NCBI GenBank assembly: GCA_016222825.1
Contig: JACRQF010000014.1
Span: 186,001-250,000 of the forward strand
Direction of reading: 5' to 3'
DNA from: Verrucomicrobiota bacterium
Lineage (GTDB): Bacteria; Verrucomicrobiota; Verrucomicrobiia; CAIQCK01
Length of the DNA stretch: 64,000 bases
Position numbers and translations under genes: made by a program
Notes under the pieces: model-generated
Databases searched by the model: none
The model's input: only the letters and a program-made list of their open reading frames with translations
Told to the model about the DNA's origin: nothing
Part shown: piece after piece, positions 25,910 through 33,983 of the stretch
Layout: each line of letters opens with the position of its first letter
How positions within the stretch are numbered: the first letter of the stretch is position 1

Positions 25910-26809
25910 TCAGTTCGTCTTGATGAAGTCGCGCACCCACGTCGCTTGCTCCGGGTGCATGTCTATCAGGAATCCGCCGAGGATCGAGTAGCCTTGGATG
26001 GTTCCGTCGCGCAGCGCCTTGCGGACGAACTCCCACTGGACCTTGAGCATTTCCATCGGCACGCCGTCCAGCAACGTGAAGTCGCGCAAGTAGCAGCCGA
26101 TGTTAATCGGCTTGCCGGGAAAGATCTCGCGGCATTGCTCGACGTAGCGGTCGAGGTTGACGAGGTCCTTCGACGCCCACACCCAGAGCGTGACCACGTC
26201 AAGCAGGTCGGTGAACCCAGCCCAGTTCTCCTTCTTCAACTCGTGCGAATAGACCACGCCCCAGTGTTTCAACTTCGGGTTCGCGCTCCTGACCGCGCGG
26301 CGGACAGCGGCGTATTGTTCCGGCGTGATGTGCTCGGCTTTGATCTTGCCGTAGAGGTCGTCGTCGAACGCGCCGGTCACGTTCGGATACTTACGGGACA
26401 ACTGGCTGACGATCTCTGCCTCGCGGCACTTGCGCTCGATGCGCCCGTCGTGGTGCATCCGCATCGGCGCGCCGAGGCCCTTGTATTGCGGATGTTCGAC
26501 CTTCTGGGCTTCCCACTTCGAGATCTCGCAGACGACCTCCTTCATGTCGCGCAGCTTCTCCATTGCCATCGCCGTATTGGGATGGAACATGAAGCAGCAT
26601 CGCCGCAGCCCAAACCACTTCGTGCCCTCGCCTGCGCCGAAGATGGTGAACTGCCACTGCCCGTTGATCGCCTGCCCGTCCCAGCACCAGCCTGCTTCGG
26701 CCATCCTGTGTGGGCGAGTGGCGGCTTCGGTGGCGACGGGTGCCAGCGAGGCGGCGGAGAGGCTGAGGGCACTACGGATAAGATCACGTCGGGAGATTGC
26801 CGTGCTCAT
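25910..26809 (-). CDS. Unknown Tat-exported protein A (paralogue of 19354-20250)
   Basis: A 299-aa protein, first in the six-gene operon, with a strong SD (AGGAGG, 5 nt before ATG 26809). It carries a Tat signal (SRRDLIRSALSLSAAS) and the same conserved blocks as protein B: GWCWDGQAINGQWQFTIFG, FGAGEGTKWFGLRR, TGAFDDDLYGKIK, WGVVYSHELKKENW, INIGCYLRDF and DMHPEQATWVRDFIK. The two differ mainly by substitutions plus a two-residue deletion in A at LRDM/KEVVC (B has LRDMGIEEVVC). Family unknown to me; fold inferred as a beta/alpha barrel. Duplication inside one operon suggests two related substrates or a gene-dosage effect. Confidence 0.8.
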   Translation of the reverse strand: MSTAISRRDLIRSALSLSAASLAPVATEAATRPHRMAEAGWCWDGQAINGQWQFTIFGAGEGTKWFGLRRCCFMFHPNTAMAMEKLRDMKEVVCEISKWEAQKVEHPQYKGLGAPMRMHHDGRIERKCREAEIVSQLSRKYPNVTGAFDDDLYGKIKAEHITPEQYAAVRRAVRSANPKLKHWGVVYSHELKKENWAGFTDLLDVVTLWVWASKDLVNLDRYVEQCREIFPGKPINIGCYLRDFTLLDGVPMEMLKVQWEFVRKALRDGTIQGYSILGGFLIDMHPEQATWVRDFIKTN

Positions 26810-26855
26810 ACCCTCCTCCTACCACTTTCTGGCAATCTTGCCTAGCGCGACGCAA

Positions 26856-27806
26856 TCAAGGATTCTTCCGTGACACACCCTCGAACGGCCCTATCGTCCG
26901 CGGCCACCGCAGCGAGGCGACGACGCTGACCGCGAGAATCGCGACCACCACGCCGAGCGCCACGAGCGTGTCTATCTTCCACGCGCTGTGCGCCAGCAAC
27001 ATCTTCACGCCCACGAACGCCAGCACGACGCCGAGGCCGATTTTGAGGTAGTGGAACTTGTCCATCACGCCCGCGAGCGCGAAGTAAAGCGAGCGCAGGC
27101 CGAGGATGGCGAAGACGTTCGACGTATAGACAATGAACGGGTCGGTCGTGACCGCGAAGATAGCCGGGATGGAGTCCACCGCAAAGATGAGGTCGGACAT
27201 CTCGACCAGTAGCAACACCACGAACAACGGCGTTGCGTGGCGCACGCCGTTCTCCACGACGAAGAATCGGTCCTCGCGGAAGTTTGCCGTGACCGGCATC
27301 CATCGCTTGAACCAGCGCACGACCGGGTTGCGCTCCGGATGGATCTCCTCCTCGCGCTTGACGGCCATCTTGATGCCGGTCAGCACCAGAAACGCGCCGA
27401 AGATGTAGATGATCCAGTTGAACTTGGCGATGAGCGCCGCGCCGGCGGCGATCATGATGGCGCGCATGACCAGCGCGCCGAGCACGCCCCAGAACAGCAC
27501 CTTGTGCTGCCAGACCGGCGGCACGGCGAAGTAGCCGAAAAGCAGCGCGAACACAAACACGTTGTCCACGCTCAGCGATTTCTCGATCAGGTAGCCGGTG
27601 AAGAACTCCAGCGCTTTTTGCGGGCCGTAGTAGTGCCAGATGGCGGCGTTGAACAGCAGCGCCAGCATCACCCACACCACCGTCCACGTGATGGATTCCT
27701 TGAAGGTCACCACGTGCGACTTGCGATGGAAGACGCCGAGATCCAGCGCCAGCATCGCCAGCACGAAGAGGTTGAACCCGATCCAGAGCCAGAGTTGGTC
27801 AATCAT
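26856..27806 (-). CDS. TerC/Alx-family integral membrane protein
   Basis: A 316-aa membrane protein of the TerC/Alx family, linked in other bacteria to manganese homeostasis, pH response and tellurite resistance. About nine hydrophobic segments are visible, with the conserved acidic membrane motifs LALDLGVFHRK, SLSVDNVFVFALLFGYF and LVEMSDLIFAVDSIPAIFAVT. No yybP-ykoY-type riboswitch is possible because only 34 nt separate it from the upstream uspA-like gene. Last gene of the stress operon; a weak hairpin GGCAA-TC-TTGCC (26831-26842) follows its stop, 46 nt before the glycan operon begins, so read-through is possible. Confidence 0.92.
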   Translation of the reverse strand: MIDQLWLWIGFNLFVLAMLALDLGVFHRKSHVVTFKESITWTVVWVMLALLFNAAIWHYYGPQKALEFFTGYLIEKSLSVDNVFVFALLFGYFAVPPVWQHKVLFWGVLGALVMRAIMIAAGAALIAKFNWIIYIFGAFLVLTGIKMAVKREEEIHPERNPVVRWFKRWMPVTANFREDRFFVVENGVRHATPLFVVLLLVEMSDLIFAVDSIPAIFAVTTDPFIVYTSNVFAILGLRSLYFALAGVMDKFHYLKIGLGVVLAFVGVKMLLAHSAWKIDTLVALGVVVAILAVSVVASLRWPRTIGPFEGVSRKNP

Positions 27807-27840
27807 CAGATTTCCATGTTCGCTGTCCGAAGCTTGCGAT

Positions 27841-28725
27841 TCAAGCTGGCGGTTTCACGACCAGCGCGGAGCAGGGGATCTCACGAACCAGCCGCTCCAC
27901 CGTCGACCCCAGCAGGACGTAGGTCAGGTTGCTCCGGCCCTTGCTGCCCAACACCACAAGATCCGCGTCCACGCGGCGGGCATACTCCGCAATGCCGTGG
28001 CCGTGGTTTCCGGCTTCCGTCACCGCGAAATGGACCTGCCTTTCGCCGGTGTTTCCCACGAAGTCACGAAGCTTCTGCTCCAGCGCCTGGCGATATTGGG
28101 TCGCCAGTTGGGGATCCACTTCCCACGCATCAGGCACAAGCAGATAACGGCCCCACGAGCCAGTGAAGACGTGAAGGAAATGCACCTCGGCTTGGTCCTG
28201 ACTTGCGACACGAAGAGCCTGCACGACGGCCTCGCGGGAGGTCTCGGAGAAATCCACGCACGCCACAATCCTGCGGAATGGCCTGGCGTGGCCCGGCCTG
28301 ACCAGCATCACTTTGCATGGCGCCTTGCGTAAGCACTTCGTGGCCAGGTTGCCCGCGCCGTAGGGCAGCAGCGAATCGCCTGTGACGCCAAGAACCAACA
28401 GGTCGGCCTTGCTTGTCTTGCACTCCTGCAACAACCCGTCCAGCGGCGACCCCATGTGGACTTCCCGACTGTGGTTCTTTTCGGCGCCGGTTTCACGCGC
28501 CCAAAGGCCAAGCCGGCCGATCGCCTGCTCGCGGGCTTGGTTGCGGATTTGGTCCAGTGTCATCCGCATGGCCTCCGCCGCCTCGCTGACGACGAGGTCT
28601 TCGATCACGTGGATCATTCTCAAGTTGGCGTTGTTCCACTTGGCCATCCGGACCGCCTGCTCCAACGCGGAGCGCGAGCAGTCCGAGAAGTCAACGCCTG
28701 TGATGATGGTCTTCAGCTTGTTCAT
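27841..28725 (-). CDS. Tandem universal stress protein (two UspA domains)
   Basis: A 294-aa cytoplasmic protein. The start at ATG 28725 (MNKLKTIITGVDFS) is chosen over upstream in-frame codons because it begins exactly at the first UspA strand. Domain 1 covers about 1-145 with the G-x2-G-x9-G-like end LVLGVTGDSLLPYGAGNLATKCL. Domain 2 covers about 148-290 and ends VVLGSKGRSNLTYVLLGSTVERLV, a canonical ATP-binding signature. Domain 1's signature is less typical. It sits in the stress operon 25 nt downstream of the M50 protease gene. Confidence 0.92.
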   Translation of the reverse strand: MNKLKTIITGVDFSDCSRSALEQAVRMAKWNNANLRMIHVIEDLVVSEAAEAMRMTLDQIRNQAREQAIGRLGLWARETGAEKNHSREVHMGSPLDGLLQECKTSKADLLVLGVTGDSLLPYGAGNLATKCLRKAPCKVMLVRPGHARPFRRIVACVDFSETSREAVVQALRVASQDQAEVHFLHVFTGSWGRYLLVPDAWEVDPQLATQYRQALEQKLRDFVGNTGERQVHFAVTEAGNHGHGIAEYARRVDADLVVLGSKGRSNLTYVLLGSTVERLVREIPCSALVVKPPA

Positions 28726-28750
28726 AGTTTTTCCCTTCCTTGTTTGCTTT

Positions 28751-29902
28751 TCACCGAGCCTTGCTGGGCCGGCCGGGTGTCCAAATGACCGGCGGCACCC
28801 GCAAGGATGACAGAGGCGAGCCGCGCCGTCCAGCAAGCGCCGCGCGAATCATCAGGAACTCGCCCAGGTTGTCCGTCGTGAGCAGGCCGCGTAGCCCGCC
28901 GCTCTCCATCACGAGCAACGGCGTGCCGCGTTCCGATCGCAGGCGCGACAGGGCGAAGTCCAGCAGGTCGCCGGGATTGGCGGTCTGGAACTCGCGCTGC
29001 ATGACGCTCTCGACGGACGCATGCTCGCCCGCCTTGCCGAGCGCCTCGAACAAATCCTCGTGAACCAGCACGCCCACGGCATTGCCGCGGTCCACGACCG
29101 GGAAGTCGCGCTGCGAGCCGGCGAGGATGAGTTGCGCCGCGTCGCCCAGCGTCGCCTGCGGACTGAGCGTCGAGAACTCGGTCACCATCGCCTCGCGCAC
29201 GGGGATGCCGGCCAGCGCGGATTTCATCTCCGCCGCCCCGGCCTCCTGAGCCGCGCCGATCCACACGAAGAACGCGATGAACAGCAGCATCGGGTTGCCG
29301 AACAGACCAACAAACCCGAACAGCACCGCCATGCCCTGGCCGATTGTCGCCGCGATGCGCGTGGCGCGAGCGTATTCCAGCCGCAGCGCCAGCAACGACC
29401 GCAGCACGCGACCGCCGTCCATCGGGAACGCGGGCAGCAGGTTGAACAGGACTAGGAACACGTTCACTGCGAGCAACCGCTCGACCAAGTTGCCTTGCGT
29501 GGTGCTCAGGGACGACAGCGGTTCCCACGTGCCGGTCAGCGTCAGCCATCCAAACAGCAGCACGGCAATCACGACGTTCACCGCCGGTCCGGCCAGCGCG
29601 ACCCATAGCTCATGCACCGGATTGTCGGGCATCCGCTCCAGCCGCGCCACGCCGCCGATGGGCAGTAGCGTGATGTCGCGGGTCTTGATGTCGTAACGGC
29701 GCGCCATCAACGCGTGGCCGTATTCGTGCAACAGCACGCACCCGAACAGGAGCAAGAAGAACGTCACCCCTGTGACTGCGGACTCGATGCTGCGGCCCAC
29801 CATCCAGTGCGCTAGGCCAAGGAAACCGAGCACCAGCAGAAACGTGAAGTGGATGTAAACGTCAATCCCCAGAATGCGTCCGAGTTTGAATGACCATTTC
29901 AT
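28751..29902 (-). CDS. Site-2-type M50 zinc metalloprotease with CBS domains
   Basis: A 383-aa membrane protease. Zinc ligands are in VLLHEYGHALMARRY (H59-E-x-x-H63), and the third ligand is in LLPAFPMDGGRV (Asp162). Four to six membrane segments surround these. The C-terminal part (about 230-360) holds a CBS pair (VREAMVTEFSTLSPQATLGDAAQLI ... VVDRGNAVGVLVHEDLF; SVMQREFQTANPGDLLDFAL ... LRGLLTTDNLGEFLM) that probably senses an adenine nucleotide. The arrangement matches the Rv1827/SpoIVFB-like subgroup with CBS. Co-transcription with HPF and UspA suggests a role in membrane or energy stress (inference). Confidence 0.93.
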   Translation of the reverse strand: MKWSFKLGRILGIDVYIHFTFLLVLGFLGLAHWMVGRSIESAVTGVTFFLLLFGCVLLHEYGHALMARRYDIKTRDITLLPIGGVARLERMPDNPVHELWVALAGPAVNVVIAVLLFGWLTLTGTWEPLSSLSTTQGNLVERLLAVNVFLVLFNLLPAFPMDGGRVLRSLLALRLEYARATRIAATIGQGMAVLFGFVGLFGNPMLLFIAFFVWIGAAQEAGAAEMKSALAGIPVREAMVTEFSTLSPQATLGDAAQLILAGSQRDFPVVDRGNAVGVLVHEDLFEALGKAGEHASVESVMQREFQTANPGDLLDFALSRLRSERGTPLLVMESGGLRGLLTTDNLGEFLMIRAALAGRRGSPLSSLRVPPVIWTPGRPSKAR

Positions 29903-29930
29903 AGTTGTCTCTCCTGTCGTTTCGCCAAAG

Positions 29931-30269
29931 TCACCGGCCCATCCGCAGGCCGGCCGGCTCTTGAAGGTTGCCTTTGATCCGGCGCAGCCGCTTTTCCACG
30001 CGGCTGCTGATCTGCTCTTCCAGTCCGTTCATTGCCTTGCCAACGGCGGCGCGCATCGTGTGGTCGCACCCTTCGGCGAACACATCGGGGCCGGGCGTCA
30101 CGAGATGCACGCTCACCCTGAACGGCGGGCTGGTTTCGTGCCGGTGTTCGAGCCGCACGGTGGCTTCCTCGATCACCAGCTTCGATTGCAGCGCCATGAT
30201 CCGGTCTTCCACCAGCGAATCCAATTCGTCCGTGGACCGGACGTGCGAGTGTTGAATGTTGATTTTCAT
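29931..30269 (-). CDS. Ribosome hibernation promoting factor, HPF/RaiA type (short form)
   Basis: A 112-aa protein. The ATG at 30269 (MKINIQHSHVRS) is used because it starts at the first beta strand of the family; the frame extends to 30308 without support. The conserved core reads VEDRIMALQSKL, RVSVHLVTPGPDVFAEG and AVGKAMNGLEEQISSRVEKRLRR. It lacks the C-terminal dimerisation domain of long HPF, so it is the short type that stabilises idle ribosomes during starvation or stress. It lies 31 nt after the YugP-like protease and 28 nt before the M50 protease gene. Confidence 0.85.
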   Translation of the reverse strand: MKINIQHSHVRSTDELDSLVEDRIMALQSKLVIEEATVRLEHRHETSPPFRVSVHLVTPGPDVFAEGCDHTMRAAVGKAMNGLEEQISSRVEKRLRRIKGNLQEPAGLRMGR

Positions 30270-30300
30270 GTGCGTGTCCTTTCGTTTATTTAACCTGCGT

Positions 30301-30990
30301 TTACTCACGGTCGCGGCTGGTCAGCAGCGGCAGCAAGTGCCACAGGAAATAGACCAGCGAGGTCACGAACGCCGCCACGTAGGTCAGCGCTGCCGCATCG
30401 AGGACCTTGCGGACCGCCAGCGCCTCGGCGCCCGGCGCGATGAGGCCCATGCGGCCGAGCACATCCTTTGCCCGGCGCGACGCGTCAAACTCCACCGGCA
30501 GCGTGACGAGGTTGAACAACATCATCACGCCCCACGCACCGGCCAGGATGGTCGCGGCCACCATCGGCTGGATCAGGCCGGTGAACATGCCCAGCAAGGG
30601 CAGCCACATCACGAGCTGGCTGGCGAACGTGGTGATGCCCACGGCCGTCATCCGCCACATCGACGGCTTGTAGGCCCGTTGATGCTGGATGGCGTGGCCG
30701 CACTCGTGCGCCGCCACGCCGAGCGCGGCCGCCGAGCTGCCGTAGTAGTTGTCGGTGGAGAGCACCAGCCGCTTGTGCAGCGGGTCATAATGGTCACCCA
30801 ACATCTCATCGTGGTGCGTCACCTCTACGTCCTGAATGCCGGCCTGGCGCAAAATCAACTCCGCCGCCTGGCCGCCGGTCACGCCGGAGGCGACCGTGCC
30901 TTCGTTGTAGCGGTTATAAATCGAACGGACCCGGGCCGCCGCCCACAGCGACAGGCCCATCGTCGCGATGATGATCAACCAGAGTGTCAT
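30301..30990 (-). CDS. YugP-family membrane zinc metallopeptidase
   Basis: A 229-aa membrane protein with the zinc site VAAHECGHAIQHQ (H95-E-x-x-H99). It has an N-terminal TM (residues 2-18), a soluble part with NNYYGSS-like residues, and three further TMs. This is the layout of the Bacillus YugP/DUF family of neutral zinc peptidases (PF04298). The ATG at 30990 is preferred because it starts at the first TM (MTLWLIIIATMG); an upstream in-frame ATG at 31065 would add a charged, unsupported leader. First gene of the stress operon, divergent from the NhaR-like regulator. Substrate unknown. Confidence 0.9.
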   Translation of the reverse strand: MTLWLIIIATMGLSLWAAARVRSIYNRYNEGTVASGVTGGQAAELILRQAGIQDVEVTHHDEMLGDHYDPLHKRLVLSTDNYYGSSAAALGVAAHECGHAIQHQRAYKPSMWRMTAVGITTFASQLVMWLPLLGMFTGLIQPMVAATILAGAWGVMMLFNLVTLPVEFDASRRAKDVLGRMGLIAPGAEALAVRKVLDAAALTYVAAFVTSLVYFLWHLLPLLTSRDRE

Positions 30991-31114
30991 TGTTCTTGGT
31001 CCTTTCGCTTTGTTCTGTCGTCGGCGCCGGTCGGCCCCGCGTGGGGCCATCCAGCCGGCGGCCAAACTCTGCCGGAAGCGTGGAGCAGGACAGGGATTTT
31101 CACTAATACGAAAT

Positions 31115-31143
31115 TTGACGTTAATACTTAGCTTTAATCGAAT
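31115..31143 (+). promoter_or_regulatory. Candidate sigma-70-type promoter for the NhaR-like gene in an AT-rich divergent spacer
   Basis: TTGACG (31115-31120) and TCGAAT (31138-31143) are 17 nt apart, 14 nt before the ATG at 31158. The spacer is strikingly AT-rich (TTAATACTTAGCTTTAA) for this genome and holds T-N11-A patterns, so it may also be the LysR-type binding site controlling the divergent stress operon. The -10 match is only 4 of 6. Confidence 0.42.
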
Positions 31144-31157
31144 AATGTGGCGGCCAT

Positions 31158-32048
31158 ATGGAATGGCTGAATTATCATCACCTGCGTTACTTCTGGACGG
31201 TCGCGAAGGAGGGCAGCCTCAGGAAGGCCGCCGAGAAACTGCACGTGTCCCAGCCATCAATTTCCGCGCAGGTCGCGGCGCTGGAGGAGACGCTGGGCGA
31301 GCCGCTATTCCGGCGCAGCGGGCGCAACAAAATCCTCACCGACGCCGGCCAGATTGCCCTTACCTACGCGGATGACATCTTCGGCCTTGGGCGCGAGATG
31401 GTGAACGCCATCAAACAGCGGCCAAGCGCCAAGGCCATCCGCCTCTACGTTGGTGTGGCAGACTCGTTTCCCAAGCTCGTCACCAACGAGATCCTCAAGC
31501 CGGTCTTCACCATGCCGCAGACCGTCCACGTCATCTGCCGCGAGGGGAAGATCGAGGACCTGCTCGCGCAACTGGCCGCCCACCGACTTGACATTGTGTT
31601 AGCCGACGAACCCGCCTCCAGCAGCACGAAGATCAAGACCTACAACCACCCCCTCGGCGAGACGGGCACGACTTTTTGCGCCGCCAGCCGCCTCGCGGCA
31701 AAACTGAAGCCCGGCTTCCCGAAATCGCTTCACGATGCCCCCGCATTGTTGCCGGCGGAGAACACAGCGTTCCGTCGCGCGCTGGAGAACTGGTTCCGTG
31801 ATCTGGGCGTGCGGCCTCGCGTGGTGGCGGAGTTCGAAGACCTCGCGCTGATGAAGGTGATGGCCGCCGAGGGACGGGGTTTCATCACCGTGCCGACCCT
31901 CGTCGCCGACGAGGCCGTCGGGCGATACAAGTTCCAAGTCATCGGCTCGACTACGCGCTGCAAGGTTAACTTCTACGCCATTAGCGCTGAGCGCCGCATC
32001 ACACACCCAGCCGTGGCGCTGATCACGATCAAGGGACAGGGCGGTTGA
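31158..32048 (+). CDS. LysR-family transcriptional regulator, NhaR-like
   Basis: A 296-aa regulator. The N-terminal winged helix is classic LysR (YFWTVAKEGSLRKAAEKLHVSQPSISAQVAALEETLGEPLFRRSGR). The effector domain (IRLYVGVADSFPKLV, CREGKIEDLLAQLAAHRLDIVLADEPASS, GTTFCAA) strongly resembles NhaR, the sodium/proton-responsive activator of nhaA and of biofilm genes. No sodium/proton antiporter is adjacent. It is divergent from the YugP/HPF/M50/UspA/TerC operon with a 167-bp shared regulatory region, so that operon is its likely target (inference). Convergent with the SDR gene downstream (5-nt gap). Confidence 0.93.
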   Translation: MEWLNYHHLRYFWTVAKEGSLRKAAEKLHVSQPSISAQVAALEETLGEPLFRRSGRNKILTDAGQIALTYADDIFGLGREMVNAIKQRPSAKAIRLYVGVADSFPKLVTNEILKPVFTMPQTVHVICREGKIEDLLAQLAAHRLDIVLADEPASSSTKIKTYNHPLGETGTTFCAASRLAAKLKPGFPKSLHDAPALLPAENTAFRRALENWFRDLGVRPRVVAEFEDLALMKVMAAEGRGFITVPTLVADEAVGRYKFQVIGSTTRCKVNFYAISAERRITHPAVALITIKGQGG

Positions 32049-32053
32049 CCGCA

Positions 32054-33574
32054 TCATGATTGCTCGCGCGAAAGGGATGATCCCGCAGCGGCGGCTCGCA
32101 CGGCGCACTGGCTGAGGCGATCCACCAGCCCGCTGAAGATGAGCGAGTGGATCGGGTAGAGCAGATACCAATAAAGAAAACCGGCGAGGCCGCGCGGGGC
32201 GAAAAAGGCGGTTTGGGTCAGCACCGAGCTTGGTCCGTCGCGAGGCTCCACGCGGAACTCCAGCCACGCCCGCCCCGGCACCTTCATTTCGGCGCGCAGT
32301 CGCAGCAGGCGATTTGGCTCGACGGCCTCCACCCTCCAGAAATCGAGCGCATCGCCCACGCGCACGTCCTGCGGGTCGCGTCGTCCGCGTCGAAAACCCA
32401 CGCCGCCGAGCCAACGGTCCATCCGCCCGCGAATCCGCCAAGCCCAGTCCATGTAGAGCCAGCCCGTCGCGCCGCCGAGCCGCGTAAACGCGCGATAGAC
32501 CGCCGGCGGCGGCGCGGCGACGACGCGCTGCCGGCGCTCCAGGATGAAGCCCTCCTGCGTCGTCAACGTCACCGCTGCCACGTCGCCTTGGCTGCTGGCG
32601 ATGGCGTCGCTCCACGCGGTCTCGACCTGGCCGCTTTTGAGATTGGCCAGCGCGAGACGCACGGCGGCATCGTAGTCGAGCGGCTGGATGCGCGGGAAAA
32701 GCCGTCGCGCCGTGTCATCGCGCACGACCACATCGTTGCGAAGCCCGGCGATGAGCGGCTGCGCGATGGCCGCCGGCACCGGCGTGACGAGGTGCACCCA
32801 GTAGGACGACAGACGCGGTGTGAGCACCGGCACCGGGATGAGGAACCGCTTCAATCCCCGCACCCGCGCGTAACCTGTGAGCATCTCGCCATAGGTCAAC
32901 GCGCGCGCGCCGCCGATCTCAATGACGCGACCCGCACTCTCCGGCGTGCTCAGCGCCGCCACGAGATAGTCGAGCACATTGCCGACGGCGATGGGCTGCG
33001 CGCGGGTATAGAGCCAGCGCGGACATATCATCACCGGTAGCCGTTCAGTGAGATAACGGATGATCTCGAACGAGAGGCTCCCCGACCCGACAATCACGCC
33101 CGCGCGAAACTCCGTCACCGGCACGCCGGATTCGCGCAACGCCGCGCCCGTTTCCTGACGCGAGCGCAAATGGTCGGACAACGCGGTCGCGGGATCGCCC
33201 AAACCGCCGAGGTAGATAATGCGCCCCACTTTTGCCGCCTTGGCGGCCGCGGCGAAATTCCGCGCCGCCAGCACGTCGCGTTGCTCGAAATCGTGCCCGC
33301 TCGCCATGCTGTGCACCAGATAGAACGCCACGTCCACGCCGCGCATAGCATCGGCCACCGTCCCCGCGCGCAGGCAATCACCGGTCACGACATTCACCTG
33401 TGATTGCCAGGGGCGTCCGCACAATCGGGCCGGGTCGCGCACCAGACAACGCACCTGATATCCCGCCTCCAACAACCGCGGCGCGAGCCGGCCACCGATG
33501 TAGCCGGTGGCGCCGGACAGGAGAACGGCCGTGGTGGAGTTGTTTCCGACTGGAGAATGGGAGGTCTCGGTCAC
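32054..33574 (-). CDS. SDR NAD(P)-binding protein fused to DUF2867
   Basis: A 506-aa two-domain protein. Residues about 15-290 are an atypical (NmrA/complex-I-like) short-chain dehydrogenase fold with AVLLSGATGYIGGRLAPRLLEAG as the dinucleotide motif and FYLVHSM. Residues about 330-495 are DUF2867 (RVVAAPPPAVYRAFTRLGG, GWLYMDWAWRIRGRMDRWLGGVG, PIHSLIFSGLVDRLS), a START-like domain. The GTG at 33574 is chosen because AGGAG lies 7 nt upstream; a TTG at 33610 is the only alternative. The combined family is often annotated as an SDR oxidoreductase of unknown substrate. Probably cytoplasmic. Confidence 0.87.
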   Translation of the reverse strand: MTETSHSPVGNNSTTAVLLSGATGYIGGRLAPRLLEAGYQVRCLVRDPARLCGRPWQSQVNVVTGDCLRAGTVADAMRGVDVAFYLVHSMASGHDFEQRDVLAARNFAAAAKAAKVGRIIYLGGLGDPATALSDHLRSRQETGAALRESGVPVTEFRAGVIVGSGSLSFEIIRYLTERLPVMICPRWLYTRAQPIAVGNVLDYLVAALSTPESAGRVIEIGGARALTYGEMLTGYARVRGLKRFLIPVPVLTPRLSSYWVHLVTPVPAAIAQPLIAGLRNDVVVRDDTARRLFPRIQPLDYDAAVRLALANLKSGQVETAWSDAIASSQGDVAAVTLTTQEGFILERRQRVVAAPPPAVYRAFTRLGGATGWLYMDWAWRIRGRMDRWLGGVGFRRGRRDPQDVRVGDALDFWRVEAVEPNRLLRLRAEMKVPGRAWLEFRVEPRDGPSSVLTQTAFFAPRGLAGFLYWYLLYPIHSLIFSGLVDRLSQCAVRAAAAGSSLSREQS

Positions 33575-33618
33575 ATCGAGACTCCTACCATCCAGCAGCC
33601 GATGCCGCAAGAGACGCC

Positions 33619-33762
33619 TCAGTCATTCCTGCATCTGCAGGACGGGCAGAAGAAGGTCGAGCGTTGGCGCCGCCCTGGCGGATCATGCGGATGCGTCGCG
33701 CCGCAGTGGGGACATTGCAGAACGCGCGCGCGCTTCCCCTGCGAATGGGGCGCAGCGCCAAA
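33619..33762 (-). other. Possible zinc-ribbon mini-ORF without a standard start codon
   Basis: Directly after the DUF2892 stop (TAG), in the same frame, the minus strand codes a 47-residue open stretch containing LQCPHCGATHPHDPPG and FFCPSCRCRND-stop. This is two CxxC-type knuckles, a zinc-ribbon pattern unlikely by chance. No ATG, GTG or TTG lies before the first CxxC; a CTG at the Leu of LQCPHC follows GGGGAAG by 12 nt. It could be a non-standard start, read-through of the TAG giving a DUF2892-zinc-ribbon fusion, or the remnant of a longer gene. Confidence 0.35.
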
Positions 33763-33972
33763 CTACCATCGCGTCTTCAGGCCGCACGCCCGCGCAACGC
33801 ACCAGCCACGGAACGCCTCGAACAGGCAAAACACGCCAGCGACGGCGGCCACGCCGCAAGCGGCGAAATTGACCTGATAGAGATAGACTGCCGCCGCGAG
33901 CAGAATCACGCCAAAGACGGCGCGCAGGATGCGGCCGGTTGTGCCGATGTTGGGTTGAAAGAGCCGTGGCAT
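33763..33972 (-). CDS. Small DUF2892-type inner membrane protein
   Basis: A 69-aa protein starting at ATG 33972. It reads NIGTTGRILRAVFGVILLAAAVYLY, then FAACGVAAVAGVFCLFEAFRGWC and ends ARACGLKTRW. This is the YgaP-type DUF2892 pattern with an N-terminal N-x-G-T-x-x-R-x-x-R and two hydrophobic segments. Function is unknown; relatives often carry or neighbour rhodanese domains. It is 11 nt after the DUF523/DUF1722 gene and therefore in the same transcript. A second DUF2892 protein is at 41461. Confidence 0.8.
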   Translation of the reverse strand: MPRLFQPNIGTTGRILRAVFGVILLAAAVYLYQVNFAACGVAAVAGVFCLFEAFRGWCVARACGLKTRW

Positions 33973-33983
33973 GGCGGCAAGTG

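Noticed and set aside
27807..27840. yybP-ykoY manganese riboswitch before the TerC gene
   Set aside because: Only 34 nt separate the two genes, too short for the aptamer, and no matching conserved loops are seen.
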